Shown: piece after piece, positions 1 through 6,760 of the stretch
Position numbering within the stretch: position 1 is the stretch's first letter
Layout of the letters: each line of letters starts with the position of its first letter
NCBI GenBank assembly: GCA_964643965.1
Contig: CAZXVH010000091.1
Location: forward strand, 1 to 21,764
Direction: 5' to 3'
From: GCA-2746795 sp964643965
Lineage (GTDB): Bacteria; Chloroflexota; Anaerolineae; Promineifilales; Promineifilaceae
DNA length: 21,764 nt
Program-made: the position numbers and the translations under genes
Notes under the pieces: generated by a model
Seen by the model: only the letters and a program-made list of their open reading frames with translations
Database searches by the model: none
What the model was told of the DNA's origin: nothing

Positions 1-14
1 AAAACCACAATCAT

Positions 15-46
15 GACATTCATCACCCAAATTTACGATGAATGTC
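15..46. promoter_or_regulatory. 10-bp perfect inverted repeat upstream of hydrogenase operon
   Basis: GACATTCATC (15-24) is followed after 12 bases by its exact reverse complement GATGAATGTC (37-46). The arms are two helical turns apart centre to centre, which suits a dimeric regulator. No T-run follows, so a terminator is unlikely. The right arm touches the next inverted repeat at 49-66. The regulator is not identifiable from the sequence. Confidence 0.55.
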
Positions 47-48
47 AG

Positions 49-66
49 TTGTGAATATTTTCACAA
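49..66. promoter_or_regulatory. CRP/FNR-family binding site candidate
   Basis: TTGTGAA-TATT-TTCACAA is a perfect 7-bp inverted repeat. Its core, TGTGA-N6-TCACA at 50-65, equals the classical CRP consensus and is close to FNR-type sites. It is centred at 57.5, about 150 bases before the hydrogenase start codon, and would fit redox or carbon control of the operon. A TTGACC hexamer follows at 82-87, but no convincing -10 stands at the usual distance, so the promoter itself is not assigned. Confidence 0.55.
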
Positions 67-210
67 ACTGTCACACTGCTATTGACCAGAATGTATTTTG
101 GTTCCGCAAAGGTTTCTAGTTGTTGCTTAACAAAGGGATTCACCACAGGAGCCAATAGTGACACTCACTCGTCCCCCCTTGATGGTAAATCCCCACACAG
201 AGGACGGGAT

Positions 211-1266
211 ATGAACTTTAAGATTATGCCAAAGTCCGCCTTCCCCAATTGGGTGGATCGTTTGATTGGCGCATACCGGGTTGTCGGGCCTAAGCGCAAG
301 CACGGGCAGTATGTGTTTGACGAGCTTAAGGATGTAGAGGGGCTGGCGCTGCATTATCCAACCAGTGTGCTGCCACCTAAAAAGTATCTTGTACCGCAGA
401 AAGAAGTGCTGCTCAATTACCATCTCGACGGGAGCCACCTCGAGATAGCCAGCAAACCAGACCCCACCGTCATCCTGGGTATACACACCTGTGACATCCA
501 TGCGCTGAAGCTGTTTGACACCATTTTCAGCCAGGGCTTCACCGATCAGCATTATCAAGCGCACCGGGACAGTGTGATCCTGGTGAGCATGGAGTGCTTG
601 CAGATGTGTGGCCCAAATGCTTACTGTCGGGACATGGGTACCGCCAGCGCCAGTGAAGGCTTTGATCTGCATATGATCGATTTGGGCGATGTCTATGCCT
701 TCAACATCGGCACACAGAAAGGAGCCGATTTGTTCAAAGGGTTCCGTCAAGCGTTTGACGCCATGGATACCGATGTAGATCAGATCAATCGCACGTTGGC
801 GGATAAGTGGGAAGCTTTTCCCTATCGACTAGAATTCGACGTGCATGAGATGCCGGACCTGCTGCACCAGAGTTTTAACAGCACGCTATGGGATGAGTTG
901 GGCCAGAAATGCCTGGCTTGTGGCTCTTGCACCCAGGTTTGTCCCACCTGCTACTGCTTCGACGTGACCGATGAGGTGGATTTGCAGATGGAGGTAGGCC
1001 AGCGCATTCGTCGTTGGGATTCCTGCCAGATTCATGAATTTGCCATGGTGGCCGGCGGCCACAACTTCCGCGAACGGTTAGCTTTACGCCAACGCCATCG
1101 CTTTATGCGCAAGGGTAAATACCAGATGGACGCTTATGGCATGGTGGGCTGTGTCGGCTGTGGGCGTTGTGCCTCGGCGTGTTTGGCGGGCATTACGCCG
1201 ATTGATGTGTTCAATGAGTTGTTTGCCCGGCAGCAGATGCGGGAGGGGGCGGAGGTGGTGGTATGA
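211..1266 (+). CDS. hydB: Group 3b [NiFe]-hydrogenase (sulfhydrogenase) beta subunit, iron-sulfur protein
   Basis: This is the cytoplasmic electron-transfer subunit that passes electrons between the hydrogenase delta subunit and the flavin subunit. The 351-residue protein has an N-terminal domain with a CLQMCGPNAYC segment. A C-terminal ferredoxin-like pair of [4Fe-4S] sites follows: C234, C237, C240, C244 (plus C247, C249) and C314, C317, C320, C324. Length and motifs fit HydB of the Pyrococcus-type NADP-reducing hydrogenase. The frame is open back to position 82, but the ATG at 211 was chosen because AGAGGA lies just before it and the family-like sequence begins there. It is the first gene of the hydB-G-D-A-protease operon, and its stop overlaps the hydG start by four bases. 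Regulation by the inverted repeats at 15-66 is plausible. The general family is certain; the in vivo cofactor preference is inferred. Confidence 0.88.
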   Translation: MNFKIMPKSAFPNWVDRLIGAYRVVGPKRKHGQYVFDELKDVEGLALHYPTSVLPPKKYLVPQKEVLLNYHLDGSHLEIASKPDPTVILGIHTCDIHALKLFDTIFSQGFTDQHYQAHRDSVILVSMECLQMCGPNAYCRDMGTASASEGFDLHMIDLGDVYAFNIGTQKGADLFKGFRQAFDAMDTDVDQINRTLADKWEAFPYRLEFDVHEMPDLLHQSFNSTLWDELGQKCLACGSCTQVCPTCYCFDVTDEVDLQMEVGQRIRRWDSCQIHEFAMVAGGHNFRERLALRQRHRFMRKGKYQMDAYGMVGCVGCGRCASACLAGITPIDVFNELFARQQMREGAEVVV

Positions 1267-2117
1267 GTCACTTATTGGCAGAGGTTAAGCAATCTGATTC
1301 GATTTATATGCCGATACCTGCCCGGATAACGGCCGTTTCCCCCCTGACATCTGAAGAAAAGCTGTTCACCATCGAACTGCCTCATGATCTACATTTGAAT
1401 CATGAACCCGGCCAGTTTGTGGAAGTGTCAGTGCTGGGTGTGGGCGAAGCGCCGATCAGCATAACCTCGTCACCCAGCCGCAGCAATGGCAGCTTTGAGC
1501 TGTGCATCCGCAAAGTGGGCGACCTGACCAACGTCATTCACAACATGAATCGGGGCGACATTATCGGCATTCGTGGTCCGTTTGGGCGCGGTTTCCCGGT
1601 GGAACGGTTCCGGGGCAAAGACATTCTCTTTGTATGCGGCGGGTTGGGTATGGCCCCGCTGCGCTCGTTGGTGAATGAGGTGCTGGATGACCGGGGTAAT
1701 TACGGCCGTGTCATCTTGCTCTATGGCGCTCGCAGTCCCGGCGACATCCTGTTCAAAGAAGAGATAGCGGCGTGGGATGCCAGCGACGATGTGGAATTGC
1801 ATCTAACAGTAGATCGCCCCTCTGAAGGATGGGAACGCAATGTGGGCGTCATTACCACCCTGTTTCCAGAAGTACAGATTGAGGCTCGGAATACGGTGGC
1901 GGTAGTGGTAGGGCCGCCCGTCATGTATCCGTATGTGTTAAAAGAGTTGAAGAAACTGCGCATTGCCAAAGGGAATATCTGGTTTAGTTTTGAACGGCGC
2001 ATGAAGTGTGGCGTGGGCAAATGTGGACACTGTCAACTGAACCACATCTACACCTGCCAGACGGGGCCATCGTTTAATTATGCTGAAATTGAAATGTTAG
2101 AGGAGGCGTTCGCATGA
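1263..2117 (+). CDS. hydG: Group 3b [NiFe]-hydrogenase gamma subunit, FAD/NAD(P)H oxidoreductase
   Basis: This is the diaphorase subunit that exchanges electrons between NAD(P)(H) and the iron-sulfur chain. Its 284 residues have the ferredoxin-NADP reductase layout. An FAD-binding barrel contains EAPISITSSP and the phosphate-contacting RGPFGRGFP. A nucleotide-binding domain contains GGLGMAPL at 126-133, YGAR and VGPPVM. A C-terminal [2Fe-2S] site is formed by C249, C254, C257 and C265, the arrangement seen in PyrK and HydG proteins. The ATG overlaps the hydB stop as ATGA, with GGAGG at 1251-1255 seven bases before it, so translation is coupled. The end overlaps hydD by four bases. It is not the radical-SAM HydG of [FeFe]-hydrogenase maturation, although the symbol is the same. 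Confidence 0.9.
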   Translation: MSHLLAEVKQSDSIYMPIPARITAVSPLTSEEKLFTIELPHDLHLNHEPGQFVEVSVLGVGEAPISITSSPSRSNGSFELCIRKVGDLTNVIHNMNRGDIIGIRGPFGRGFPVERFRGKDILFVCGGLGMAPLRSLVNEVLDDRGNYGRVILLYGARSPGDILFKEEIAAWDASDDVELHLTVDRPSEGWERNVGVITTLFPEVQIEARNTVAVVVGPPVMYPYVLKELKKLRIAKGNIWFSFERRMKCGVGKCGHCQLNHIYTCQTGPSFNYAEIEMLEEAFA

Positions 2118-2908
2118 TGCTCAAAGCCCAAAAAGCGAAACCCAGAGTCGCCTTTTTCGACTTTACCAGTTGTGAAGGTTGCCAGTTAACGGTGATCGAC
2201 GCCCTGCAATACCATCCCGAACTGTTGGATGTGATTGACATTGTGGAATTCCGCGAGGCCAGCAGCGACAGCAGCGACGAATATGACATCGCCTTTATCG
2301 AAGGCTCTTGTACGCGACCCAGCGATGAGAGGCGGCTGCGGCTTATTCGAGAAAGGGCGGATGTGGTGGTGGCCTTGGGCGCCTGCGCTCATTTGGGCGG
2401 CATCAATGCCATCCGCAATACCCAAAACCTGGAAGATGTGCGTCAGTATGTGTACGACGGCCAGGCGCATTGGTTTGAAACGTATGCGCCACGCGCCATC
2501 TCCAAAGTGATTGAGGTGGATTTGATCGTGCCGGGCTGCCCCATTAACGGCGCGGAATTTGTGTGGCTGGTAAAAGGGCTGCTGCAAGGGCGCATGTTGG
2601 AGCCGCTTGATTATCCGTTGTGCATTGAGTGTAAGCTGAAGGAAAACGTCTGTGTCTTCCAGCGCGGTCAAATTTGCCTGGGGCCGATTACGCGGGCGGG
2701 CTGTGACGCCATCTGCCCGATGTATGGCGTAGGCTGTAAAGGCTGCCGAGGCTTGATTACTAATCCCAATCTGGAGGCGTTTTATGCGGTGCTGCGAGAA
2801 CATGGCTTATCGCCGGCCGAAGTGGAAACCAAATTAACGTTATTCTTGACCAATCAAACGATGTCGATGAGCCGCAAGGAGGTTGCCCATGTCGAACCTG
2901 CACATTGA
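2114..2908 (+). CDS. hydD: Group 3b [NiFe]-hydrogenase delta (small) subunit
   Basis: The electron-relaying small subunit pairs with the nickel subunit. The proximal [4Fe-4S] cluster ligands are visible as TSCEGCQLTVID near the N-terminus, EGSCTRPSDE, GACAHLGG and PGCPING. A cysteine-rich C-terminal half (CIECKLKENVC, CLGPITRAGCDAICP, GCKGCRG) provides the medial and distal clusters. There is no twin-arginine signal peptide, so the enzyme is cytoplasmic, as expected for group 3. Two adjacent ATGs (2114 and 2117) follow AGGAGG at 2101-2106; either could start translation. The gene overlaps hydG by four bases and hydA by twenty. Length of 264 residues is normal for the family. Confidence 0.9.
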   Translation: MMLKAQKAKPRVAFFDFTSCEGCQLTVIDALQYHPELLDVIDIVEFREASSDSSDEYDIAFIEGSCTRPSDERRLRLIRERADVVVALGACAHLGGINAIRNTQNLEDVRQYVYDGQAHWFETYAPRAISKVIEVDLIVPGCPINGAEFVWLVKGLLQGRMLEPLDYPLCIECKLKENVCVFQRGQICLGPITRAGCDAICPMYGVGCKGCRGLITNPNLEAFYAVLREHGLSPAEVETKLTLFLTNQTMSMSRKEVAHVEPAH

Positions 2909-4175
2909 TATTCATCATGTGACGCGCGTGGAAGGACATGGCAACGTGGTGGTAGATGTTGCCAATGGTGAACTGCAAAAATGTGACCTGGAGATTGTAG
3001 AGACGCCCCGTTTTTTTGAGGCGATGCTGCGCGGACGGCCGTTTACCGACGCCTCTCATATCACATCCCGCATCTGTGGCATTTGTGCGGTGGGTCATGC
3101 CACCGCCTCGCTGCGGGCGACGGAAAATGCGCTGGGCATCGAGCCGTCTGAGCAGACCAAACTGCTGCGCCGCCTGAACTTCCTGGGCGAAATACTGGAC
3201 AGTCACATTTTGCACGCCTATATGCTGGTGGCGCCCGACTTTTTGAACGTGGGCAGCGTGATCCCGTTGGCTAAATCCGCGCCGGATGTGGTGCTGCGGG
3301 CGCTGCGTATGAAAAAGCTGGCGGGCGATACCTGCAAACACATTTGCGGCCGGCACACCCATCCCATCGCCATGACTGTCGGCGGCTTCACCCATTTCCC
3401 CACGGCCGAAAACTTGTATGAACTGCGGGGGCGATACGAAGAAGCACGGGCTGATGTGGCGGAAACGGTGGCCTTGTTCCAAACCTTGCCCATCCCCCAA
3501 TTTAGCCGTCATACTGAGTATATTGCCCTGCGCAACGCCCCGGATTTTGGCTTTATCGATGGCGAGATCGTCAGCACCGATGGCGGCGTCTGGCCCATTG
3601 AACAGTACCGGGATGTGACCAATGAGTACATCGTGCGGCATTCGTCGGCGAAGCACACCAGGAATCAACGTGAGAGTTACATGGTGGGGGCGTTGGCCCG
3701 GTTTAATGTGAATTATGATCTGCTGCATCCGGCGGCGAAGCAGGCGGCCGAGGCGTTGGGCATTCAGCCCGTTTGCACCAATCCGTTTATGAACACGGTG
3801 GCGCAGGTGGTGGAGATCGCCCACTGCCTTGAGGAAGGCATTGCCCTGATTGATGAACTGCTGCGTCAGGAAATCGCCTGGGAAGAGCCGGTACCGCCGC
3901 CGCGTTTGAGTGGGGAAGGGGTTGGCTCATGCGAGGCGCCGCGCGGCATTTTGTTCCACCATTACGAGATTGAGCAGGGCAAGATTGTGGGCGCGAACTG
4001 CATCATTCCCACGGGGCAAAATCTGGCCAATATTGAAGCGGACATGCGCGGTCTTGTGCCGACGATTCTGGACAGGCCGCAGCCGGAAATCGCCCATGCC
4101 CTGGAGATGTTGGTACGGGCGTATGACCCCTGTATTTCTTGTTCGACCCATTTGTTGAAGGTGAATTTTGTCTAA
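2889..4175 (+). CDS. hydA: Group 3b [NiFe]-hydrogenase alpha (large, nickel) subunit
   Basis: This is the catalytic subunit carrying the Ni-Fe(CN)2CO centre, which oxidises or evolves H2. The four nickel ligands are clear: RICGIC with C63 and C66 near the N-terminus, and DPCISCSTH with C415 and C418 near the C-terminus. A seven-residue tail (LLKVNFV) follows H421, which is the peptide removed by the maturation endopeptidase; the protease gene is next in the operon. The ATG at 2889 was chosen because AAGGAGG ends six bases upstream; the frame could also begin at a TTG six bases earlier. The 428-residue length equals that of typical archaeal and bacterial group 3b alpha subunits. The N-terminal motif IHHVTRVEGHGN is characteristic of large subunits. 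Confidence 0.93.
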   Translation: MSNLHIDIHHVTRVEGHGNVVVDVANGELQKCDLEIVETPRFFEAMLRGRPFTDASHITSRICGICAVGHATASLRATENALGIEPSEQTKLLRRLNFLGEILDSHILHAYMLVAPDFLNVGSVIPLAKSAPDVVLRALRMKKLAGDTCKHICGRHTHPIAMTVGGFTHFPTAENLYELRGRYEEARADVAETVALFQTLPIPQFSRHTEYIALRNAPDFGFIDGEIVSTDGGVWPIEQYRDVTNEYIVRHSSAKHTRNQRESYMVGALARFNVNYDLLHPAAKQAAEALGIQPVCTNPFMNTVAQVVEIAHCLEEGIALIDELLRQEIAWEEPVPPPRLSGEGVGSCEAPRGILFHHYEIEQGKIVGANCIIPTGQNLANIEADMRGLVPTILDRPQPEIAHALEMLVRAYDPCISCSTHLLKVNFV

Positions 4176-4704
4176 AAACCAGTTGCCAGTGGATAGTGAT
4201 CAGTGGTCAGTTTTGTCTGAGCCACTGATCACTGACCACTGTTCACTGCCCACTTTAGTCCTCTCTTTAGGTAACCCTTTGCGTGGTGATGATGGGGTAG
4301 GAACGGCCGTTCTCACCCATCTGGCCGCCTATCCCATTATCCCAACGGGGGTGGTTTTGCAAGACGGCGGTACGCCAGGGCTGGAGACGGTGCTGCTGCT
4401 GGAGGGGTACGAGAAGGTTGTCATCATTGATGCGGCCGACATGGGGTTGGCGCCTGGAGCCTGGCGGCGTTTTTCGTCGGCGAAGCTGGCGGCGCGGGAA
4501 GCGAACCTGACCGGCACGCTGCATCAAGCAGGTCTGGCAGAGGCGCTGGAATTGGCCGAAGCGCTCCATATGCTGCCGGCGGAGGTGGTGATTTACGGTA
4601 TCCAACCGGCTGAGATTGGCTGGAAGCCGGGCTTGAGTGTGGGGGTGGAAACGGCCGTTTTGGAGGTATGTAAGGCGGTATTGGCTGAACTCGAAAAACC
4701 TTAA
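4168..4704 (+). CDS. Hydrogenase maturation protease (HycI/HybD family) with repeat-encoded N-terminus
   Basis: A nickel-dependent endopeptidase that trims the C-terminal tail of the hydrogenase large subunit. Family signs are GNPLRGDDGVG at about residues 35-45, the DAADMGLAPG segment holding the second metal ligand, and a histidine in TLHQAG. Most family members begin only a few residues before the first motif. Here about 28 extra residues are encoded by a block of heptamer repeats at 4180-4255. No ATG exists upstream of the conserved part; the TTG at 4168 overlaps the hydA end by eight bases and has AAGGTG four bases before it, so it was chosen. A TTG at 4213 is an alternative. The extension is probably a repeat insertion that kept the frame open. 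Confidence 0.82.
   Translation: MSKNQLPVDSDQWSVLSEPLITDHCSLPTLVLSLGNPLRGDDGVGTAVLTHLAAYPIIPTGVVLQDGGTPGLETVLLLEGYEKVVIIDAADMGLAPGAWRRFSSAKLAAREANLTGTLHQAGLAEALELAEALHMLPAEVVIYGIQPAEIGWKPGLSVGVETAVLEVCKAVLAELEKP
4180..4255. repeat. Inverted heptamer (STRR-type) repeat block at hydA/protease junction
   Basis: The block is built from degenerate seven-base units. The left arm runs in AGTGNNC-like units to 4211 and the right arm in ACTGNNC-like units from 4224. Bases 4195-4211 and 4224-4240 are complementary at 15 of 17 positions, so the block can fold as a long hairpin. The same unit appears at 6371-6386 and 10974-11022. It lies in the open frame of the maturation protease. Confidence 0.7.
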
Positions 4705-4775
4705 TACAAAGAAACAAAGAAACAAAGAAACAAAGGTTTTTTCTTTGTTCCTTCTTCTCTTTGTGCCTTTGTATT
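4703..4775. repeat. AAACAAAG tandem repeat within an inverted repeat
   Basis: AATACAAAG at 4703-4711 is matched exactly by CTTTGTATT at 4767-4775. Between them an eight-base unit (AAACAAAG) is repeated three times, followed by a T-run and CTTTG-rich DNA that can pair back with the tandem units. It starts within the stop codon of the protease gene. It may help terminate the hydrogenase transcript, but it looks like another dispersed small repeat. Confidence 0.6.
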
Positions 4776-4787
4776 GAAAAATGAATG

Positions 4788-4830
4788 ACCACAGACTGCT
4801 GGTATAATCTGGCGAGATCTGTGGTTTTTT
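4788..4830 (+). terminator. Terminator-like hairpin with T6 tract
   Basis: ACCACAGA (4788-4795) pairs with TCTGTGGT (4818-4825) and the stem runs into a T-run to 4830. The loop of 22 bases is long for a simple intrinsic terminator. It would end transcripts from the hydrogenase operon. The loop also holds a perfect extended -10 (4800-4808), so a transcript starting there would lack the left arm and escape the hairpin. Confidence 0.45.
4800..4808 (+). promoter_or_regulatory. Extended -10 promoter for lipoprotein gene
   Basis: TGGTATAAT is a perfect extended -10 (TGnTATAAT). No good -35 is seen, which extended -10 promoters tolerate. The predicted start near 4815 gives a leader of about 33 bases before the lipoprotein start codon. 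Confidence 0.55.
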
Positions 4831-4847
4831 GTTGTCTGGAGGTGATG

Positions 4848-5324
4848 GTGAGAATTTTACTGTTGGGTTTGTTGGTGGCCGGGTTATTGGGATGCGCGTC
4901 GGGGAGTGAACAGCCTGCGTTTGAGGTGGCAGTGGCGCATGAGGGAGATGCGGTGGAAACCAAGATCGTGGACAATACCGTCATCTTCGCCATCACCAGT
5001 AAAACAGGTATTGGCAGCGCCGATATAGCGCTTACCAGCGGCGAATGGCCGGAGACGATCTTGTTTCGGCTCTATTTAGCCGGGCTGGAAGATTTTAAGT
5101 TCGCCTATGGTGACGCCGTTGTCACCGTGTCCGTCACCAGCAGTGGCCAGATGCTGCTTGAATCGGTAATACAAGCCGGGCAGCCGCAGATGGCGGCCGC
5201 GGGCAGCGTCTTTTACATGCCGGTGCGTATGGAAGATGGCTATTTTGAGCTTGAAGCGCCCGCCGATTTTTGGACCGGTGAGTATGCTGGCTTTGAGATC
5301 AGATGGATAGATTTTTACCGGTGA
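4848..5324 (+). CDS. Small predicted lipoprotein, function unknown
   Basis: The protein of about 158 residues begins with a basic residue, a leucine/valine/glycine-rich hydrophobic stretch and a lipobox ending LLGC, so it should be a lipid-anchored surface protein in a cell with Sec export. The mature part is acidic and rich in beta-prone segments (for example IVDNTVIFAITSKTG), with no motif I recognise. The GTG at 4848 was chosen because GGAGG ends five bases before it; an ATG at 4845 is too close to that site, and the frame opens further back at 4785 through a hairpin. It appears monocistronic, with its own extended -10 upstream and a short G/C hairpin after the stop. Confidence 0.65.
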   Translation: MRILLLGLLVAGLLGCASGSEQPAFEVAVAHEGDAVETKIVDNTVIFAITSKTGIGSADIALTSGEWPETILFRLYLAGLEDFKFAYGDAVVTVSVTSSGQMLLESVIQAGQPQMAAAGSVFYMPVRMEDGYFELEAPADFWTGEYAGFEIRWIDFYR

Positions 5325-5325
5325 T

Positions 5326-5343
5326 GGGGGCTGATTGTCCCCC
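5326..5343 (+). terminator. Short G:C hairpin after lipoprotein gene
   Basis: GGGGG (5326-5330) and CCCCC (5339-5343) can form a five-pair stem with an eight-base loop directly after the stop codon. No T-run follows, so termination is doubtful. Confidence 0.25.
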
Positions 5344-5371
5344 TGTCACTAAAAACGAAGTGAGGTAAAAT
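5343..5371 (+). promoter_or_regulatory. Candidate promoter of EAD-FGE gene
   Basis: CTGTCA (5343-5348, four of six to the -35 consensus) is separated by exactly 17 bases from TAAAAT (5366-5371). The start would be near 5378, about 20 bases before the ATG at 5399. Confidence 0.4.
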
Positions 5372-5398
5372 AGTGGGGCAAAGGTTGCCTTGGGAATC

Positions 5399-6385
5399 AT
5401 GACTATAGACAACGCCAAACTGCGCCGCTTCATTCAAGACCACTTCAGCATCGGGGATTTAGAAACCTTGATGGCTGATTACTTCCCGCCTCTTCTTGAC
5501 GACATTCCCCCTGAAACGCCGAAAAACAAACGAATCTTGCGGCTCATAGAATATTGCGGTCATCGGGGCAAGATGCCCGACTTACTGGTGATCTTGGAAC
5601 GCGAACGCCCCACTTTGTTCAACAGCGCCGATTACACCGCCGCCCCTACTGTGCTGCCTGAGAAAAATCTGGGACGATCACCAGAACCTGATTCATCATT
5701 CCACCATCCCATCACCGGCAAAGAAATGGTGCGTGTACCAGCTGGTCCCTTTATCTATCAGGATGGTGAGTGGGCGATCCATTTAGATGAATTCTGGATA
5801 GACAAAACGCCTGTTACCCATGCTGACTACAAGCGCTTTATTGACGCTAATCCTGAACATGAGGTGCCGTTTGTTGATGGGGATTGGGCAAAACCATACA
5901 ACTGGAGTAAGCAGCTCCGTACCTTTCGCCAGGAACTGGCCGATCATCCGGTGGTGCTGGTGAGTTGGCATGATGCCCAAGCGTATGCCCAATGGGCAGA
6001 ATGTGACTTGCCCACCGAACAGCAGTGGGAAAAAGCAGCCCGAGGTACAAATGGCAGACAATATCCCTGGGGCGAGTGGCAGGAAAATCATGGCAATACA
6101 GCCGAAGCTGGCATTGGAAAAACCACCCCAGTCGGCCTATTCTCTCCTCAAGGCGATAGTCCCTATGGCTGTGTCGATATGAGTGGCAATGTGTGGGAAT
6201 GGACGGATTCGCTTTATCGAGAAGGTGAGAATTATCGCGTGCTGCGCGGCGGTTCGTGGCGCGGCTATCGGAGCCTCGCCCGCGCCGCTTTCCGGTTCCA
6301 CCACCATCCCTCAGCTCGCAACAACGATCGCGGTTTCCGGCTGGTGGTGCGTCGTCCCCCATCTCATCGGGCCACTGATCACTGA
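5399..6385 (+). CDS. Effector-associated-domain protein with C-terminal FGE-sulfatase/C-type-lectin fold
   Basis: A 328-residue, probably cytoplasmic two-domain protein. Residues 1-75 form a helical domain (RRFIQDHFSIGDLETLMAD, then an RLIEYCGHRGKMPDLL-like helix ending in RERP) resembling effector-associated domains, the death-like adaptors of bacterial conflict systems. From about residue 100 to the end is the formylglycine-generating-enzyme/sulfatase-modifying-factor fold: EMVRVPAGPF, DEFWIDKTPVTHADYKRF, LPTEQQWEKAARG, YPWG, GNVWEWTDS, RGGSW and NDRGFRL. No cysteine sits where the FGE catalytic pair would be, so this is a ligand-binding version. Residues 288-311 have the pattern of a DGR-diversified region. 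The ATG at 5399 was chosen over a TTG at 5390. The last residues come from heptamer-repeat DNA. The FGE fold is secure; the EAD assignment is from pattern only. Confidence 0.75.
   Translation: MTIDNAKLRRFIQDHFSIGDLETLMADYFPPLLDDIPPETPKNKRILRLIEYCGHRGKMPDLLVILERERPTLFNSADYTAAPTVLPEKNLGRSPEPDSSFHHPITGKEMVRVPAGPFIYQDGEWAIHLDEFWIDKTPVTHADYKRFIDANPEHEVPFVDGDWAKPYNWSKQLRTFRQELADHPVVLVSWHDAQAYAQWAECDLPTEQQWEKAARGTNGRQYPWGEWQENHGNTAEAGIGKTTPVGLFSPQGDSPYGCVDMSGNVWEWTDSLYREGENYRVLRGGSWRGYRSLARAAFRFHHHPSARNNDRGFRLVVRRPPSHRATDH
6239..6346 (+). other. Putative DGR variable region of the FGE-fold gene
   Basis: The region encodes residues 281-316. Conserved positions (RGGSW, ARAA, P304, R307, GFRL) alternate with positions that in DGR targets derive from AAC/AAT template codons. 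Here those positions read CGC, GGC, TAT, AGC, CTC, TTC, TTC, CAC, CAC, CAT, AAC, AAC, GAT, CGC: nearly all end in C or T, as expected if adenines of AAY codons were randomised. No reverse transcriptase or template repeat is in this window, so it would have to be served remotely or be a relic. Confidence 0.45.
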
Positions 6386-6386
6386 T
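6371..6386. repeat. Short CACTGAT heptamer repeat
   Basis: CACTGAT is repeated twice in tandem across the end of the EAD-FGE gene and supplies its last residues and stop codon. It matches the unit of the blocks at 4180-4255 and 10974-11022. Confidence 0.5.
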
Positions 6387-6389
6387 TCT

Positions 6390-6433
6390 GCGGGCGCAGC
6401 GGTAGCGTAGTCCCGCCCTCGCGCGCAGCGCGA
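6390..6433. other. GC-rich double hairpin downstream of FGE gene
   Basis: GCGGG (6390-6394) pairs with CCCGC (6412-6416), and TCGCGC (6419-6424) pairs with GCGCGA (6428-6433) across a three-base loop. No T-run follows on either strand. GC-rich hairpins just downstream of the variable region are a known requirement for DGR retrohoming, so this may be the homing signal; a bidirectional terminator is the alternative. Confidence 0.4.
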
Positions 6434-6445
6434 TCACCGCAAAAT

Positions 6446-6739
6446 TTACCGTTTTTGCCGTTGGGCCTTGTAATCATAGTCAGGCAGATACTCAATTGTG
6501 CCAAACAAATCCAATATGGGGCTGCGGTTGTGCTGCTCAAAATGCAGGCGCATTATTTGCCCGGGGCGCAATCCTAAAGAGGCATAAACCTGCCCCTCTC
6601 TATCAGAAAACTCGACTTCAAACGCTTGTCCATCTGCCAAAATCTCAACAATCGTTCCCACTTGGCCGCGCCATAGGTTTTGTTCAGGCAAATCTTCAAT
6701 TAACGCAATAACATCTAGCAATTGAAAAGGCTCTGTCAT
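6446..6739 (-). CDS. DUF4926 family protein, copy 1
   Basis: A 97-residue protein whose core (LLDVIALIEDLPEQNLWRGQ, then GTIVEIL, FEVEFSDREGQVYASLGL) matches the small DUF4926 family. These are compact SH3-like beta proteins often found beside DUF6883 or toxin-antitoxin-like genes; the biochemical role is unknown. AAGGA stands a few bases before the ATG on the minus strand. A close paralogue lies at 7250-7489; the shared core is clearly homologous at the DNA level too, so the pair reflects a fairly recent duplication. It is the last gene of the minus-strand cluster, tail to tail with the EAD-FGE gene. This copy has a longer C-terminal tail ending KAQRQKR. Confidence 0.75.
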   Translation of the reverse strand: MTEPFQLLDVIALIEDLPEQNLWRGQVGTIVEILADGQAFEVEFSDREGQVYASLGLRPGQIMRLHFEQHNRSPILDLFGTIEYLPDYDYKAQRQKR

Positions 6740-6760
6740 AAGGAATCCTGTTGGGTAATT

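Noticed and set aside
127..750. 207-codon minus-strand frame opposite hydB
   Set aside because: It is antisense to a gene with clear cluster-ligand motifs and shows no protein-family features; it is a shadow of the third codon position bias.
2760..3824. 354-codon minus-strand frame opposite hydA
   Set aside because: Long but rich in His, Arg and Gln, with no domain; hydA on the other strand is unmistakable.
5399..6385. Active formylglycine-generating enzyme
   Set aside because: The catalytic cysteines of the FGE are absent and no sulfatase gene is nearby.
5847..6437. 196-codon minus-strand frame opposite the EAD-FGE gene
   Set aside because: Arg/His-rich shadow of the FGE-fold gene, without motifs.
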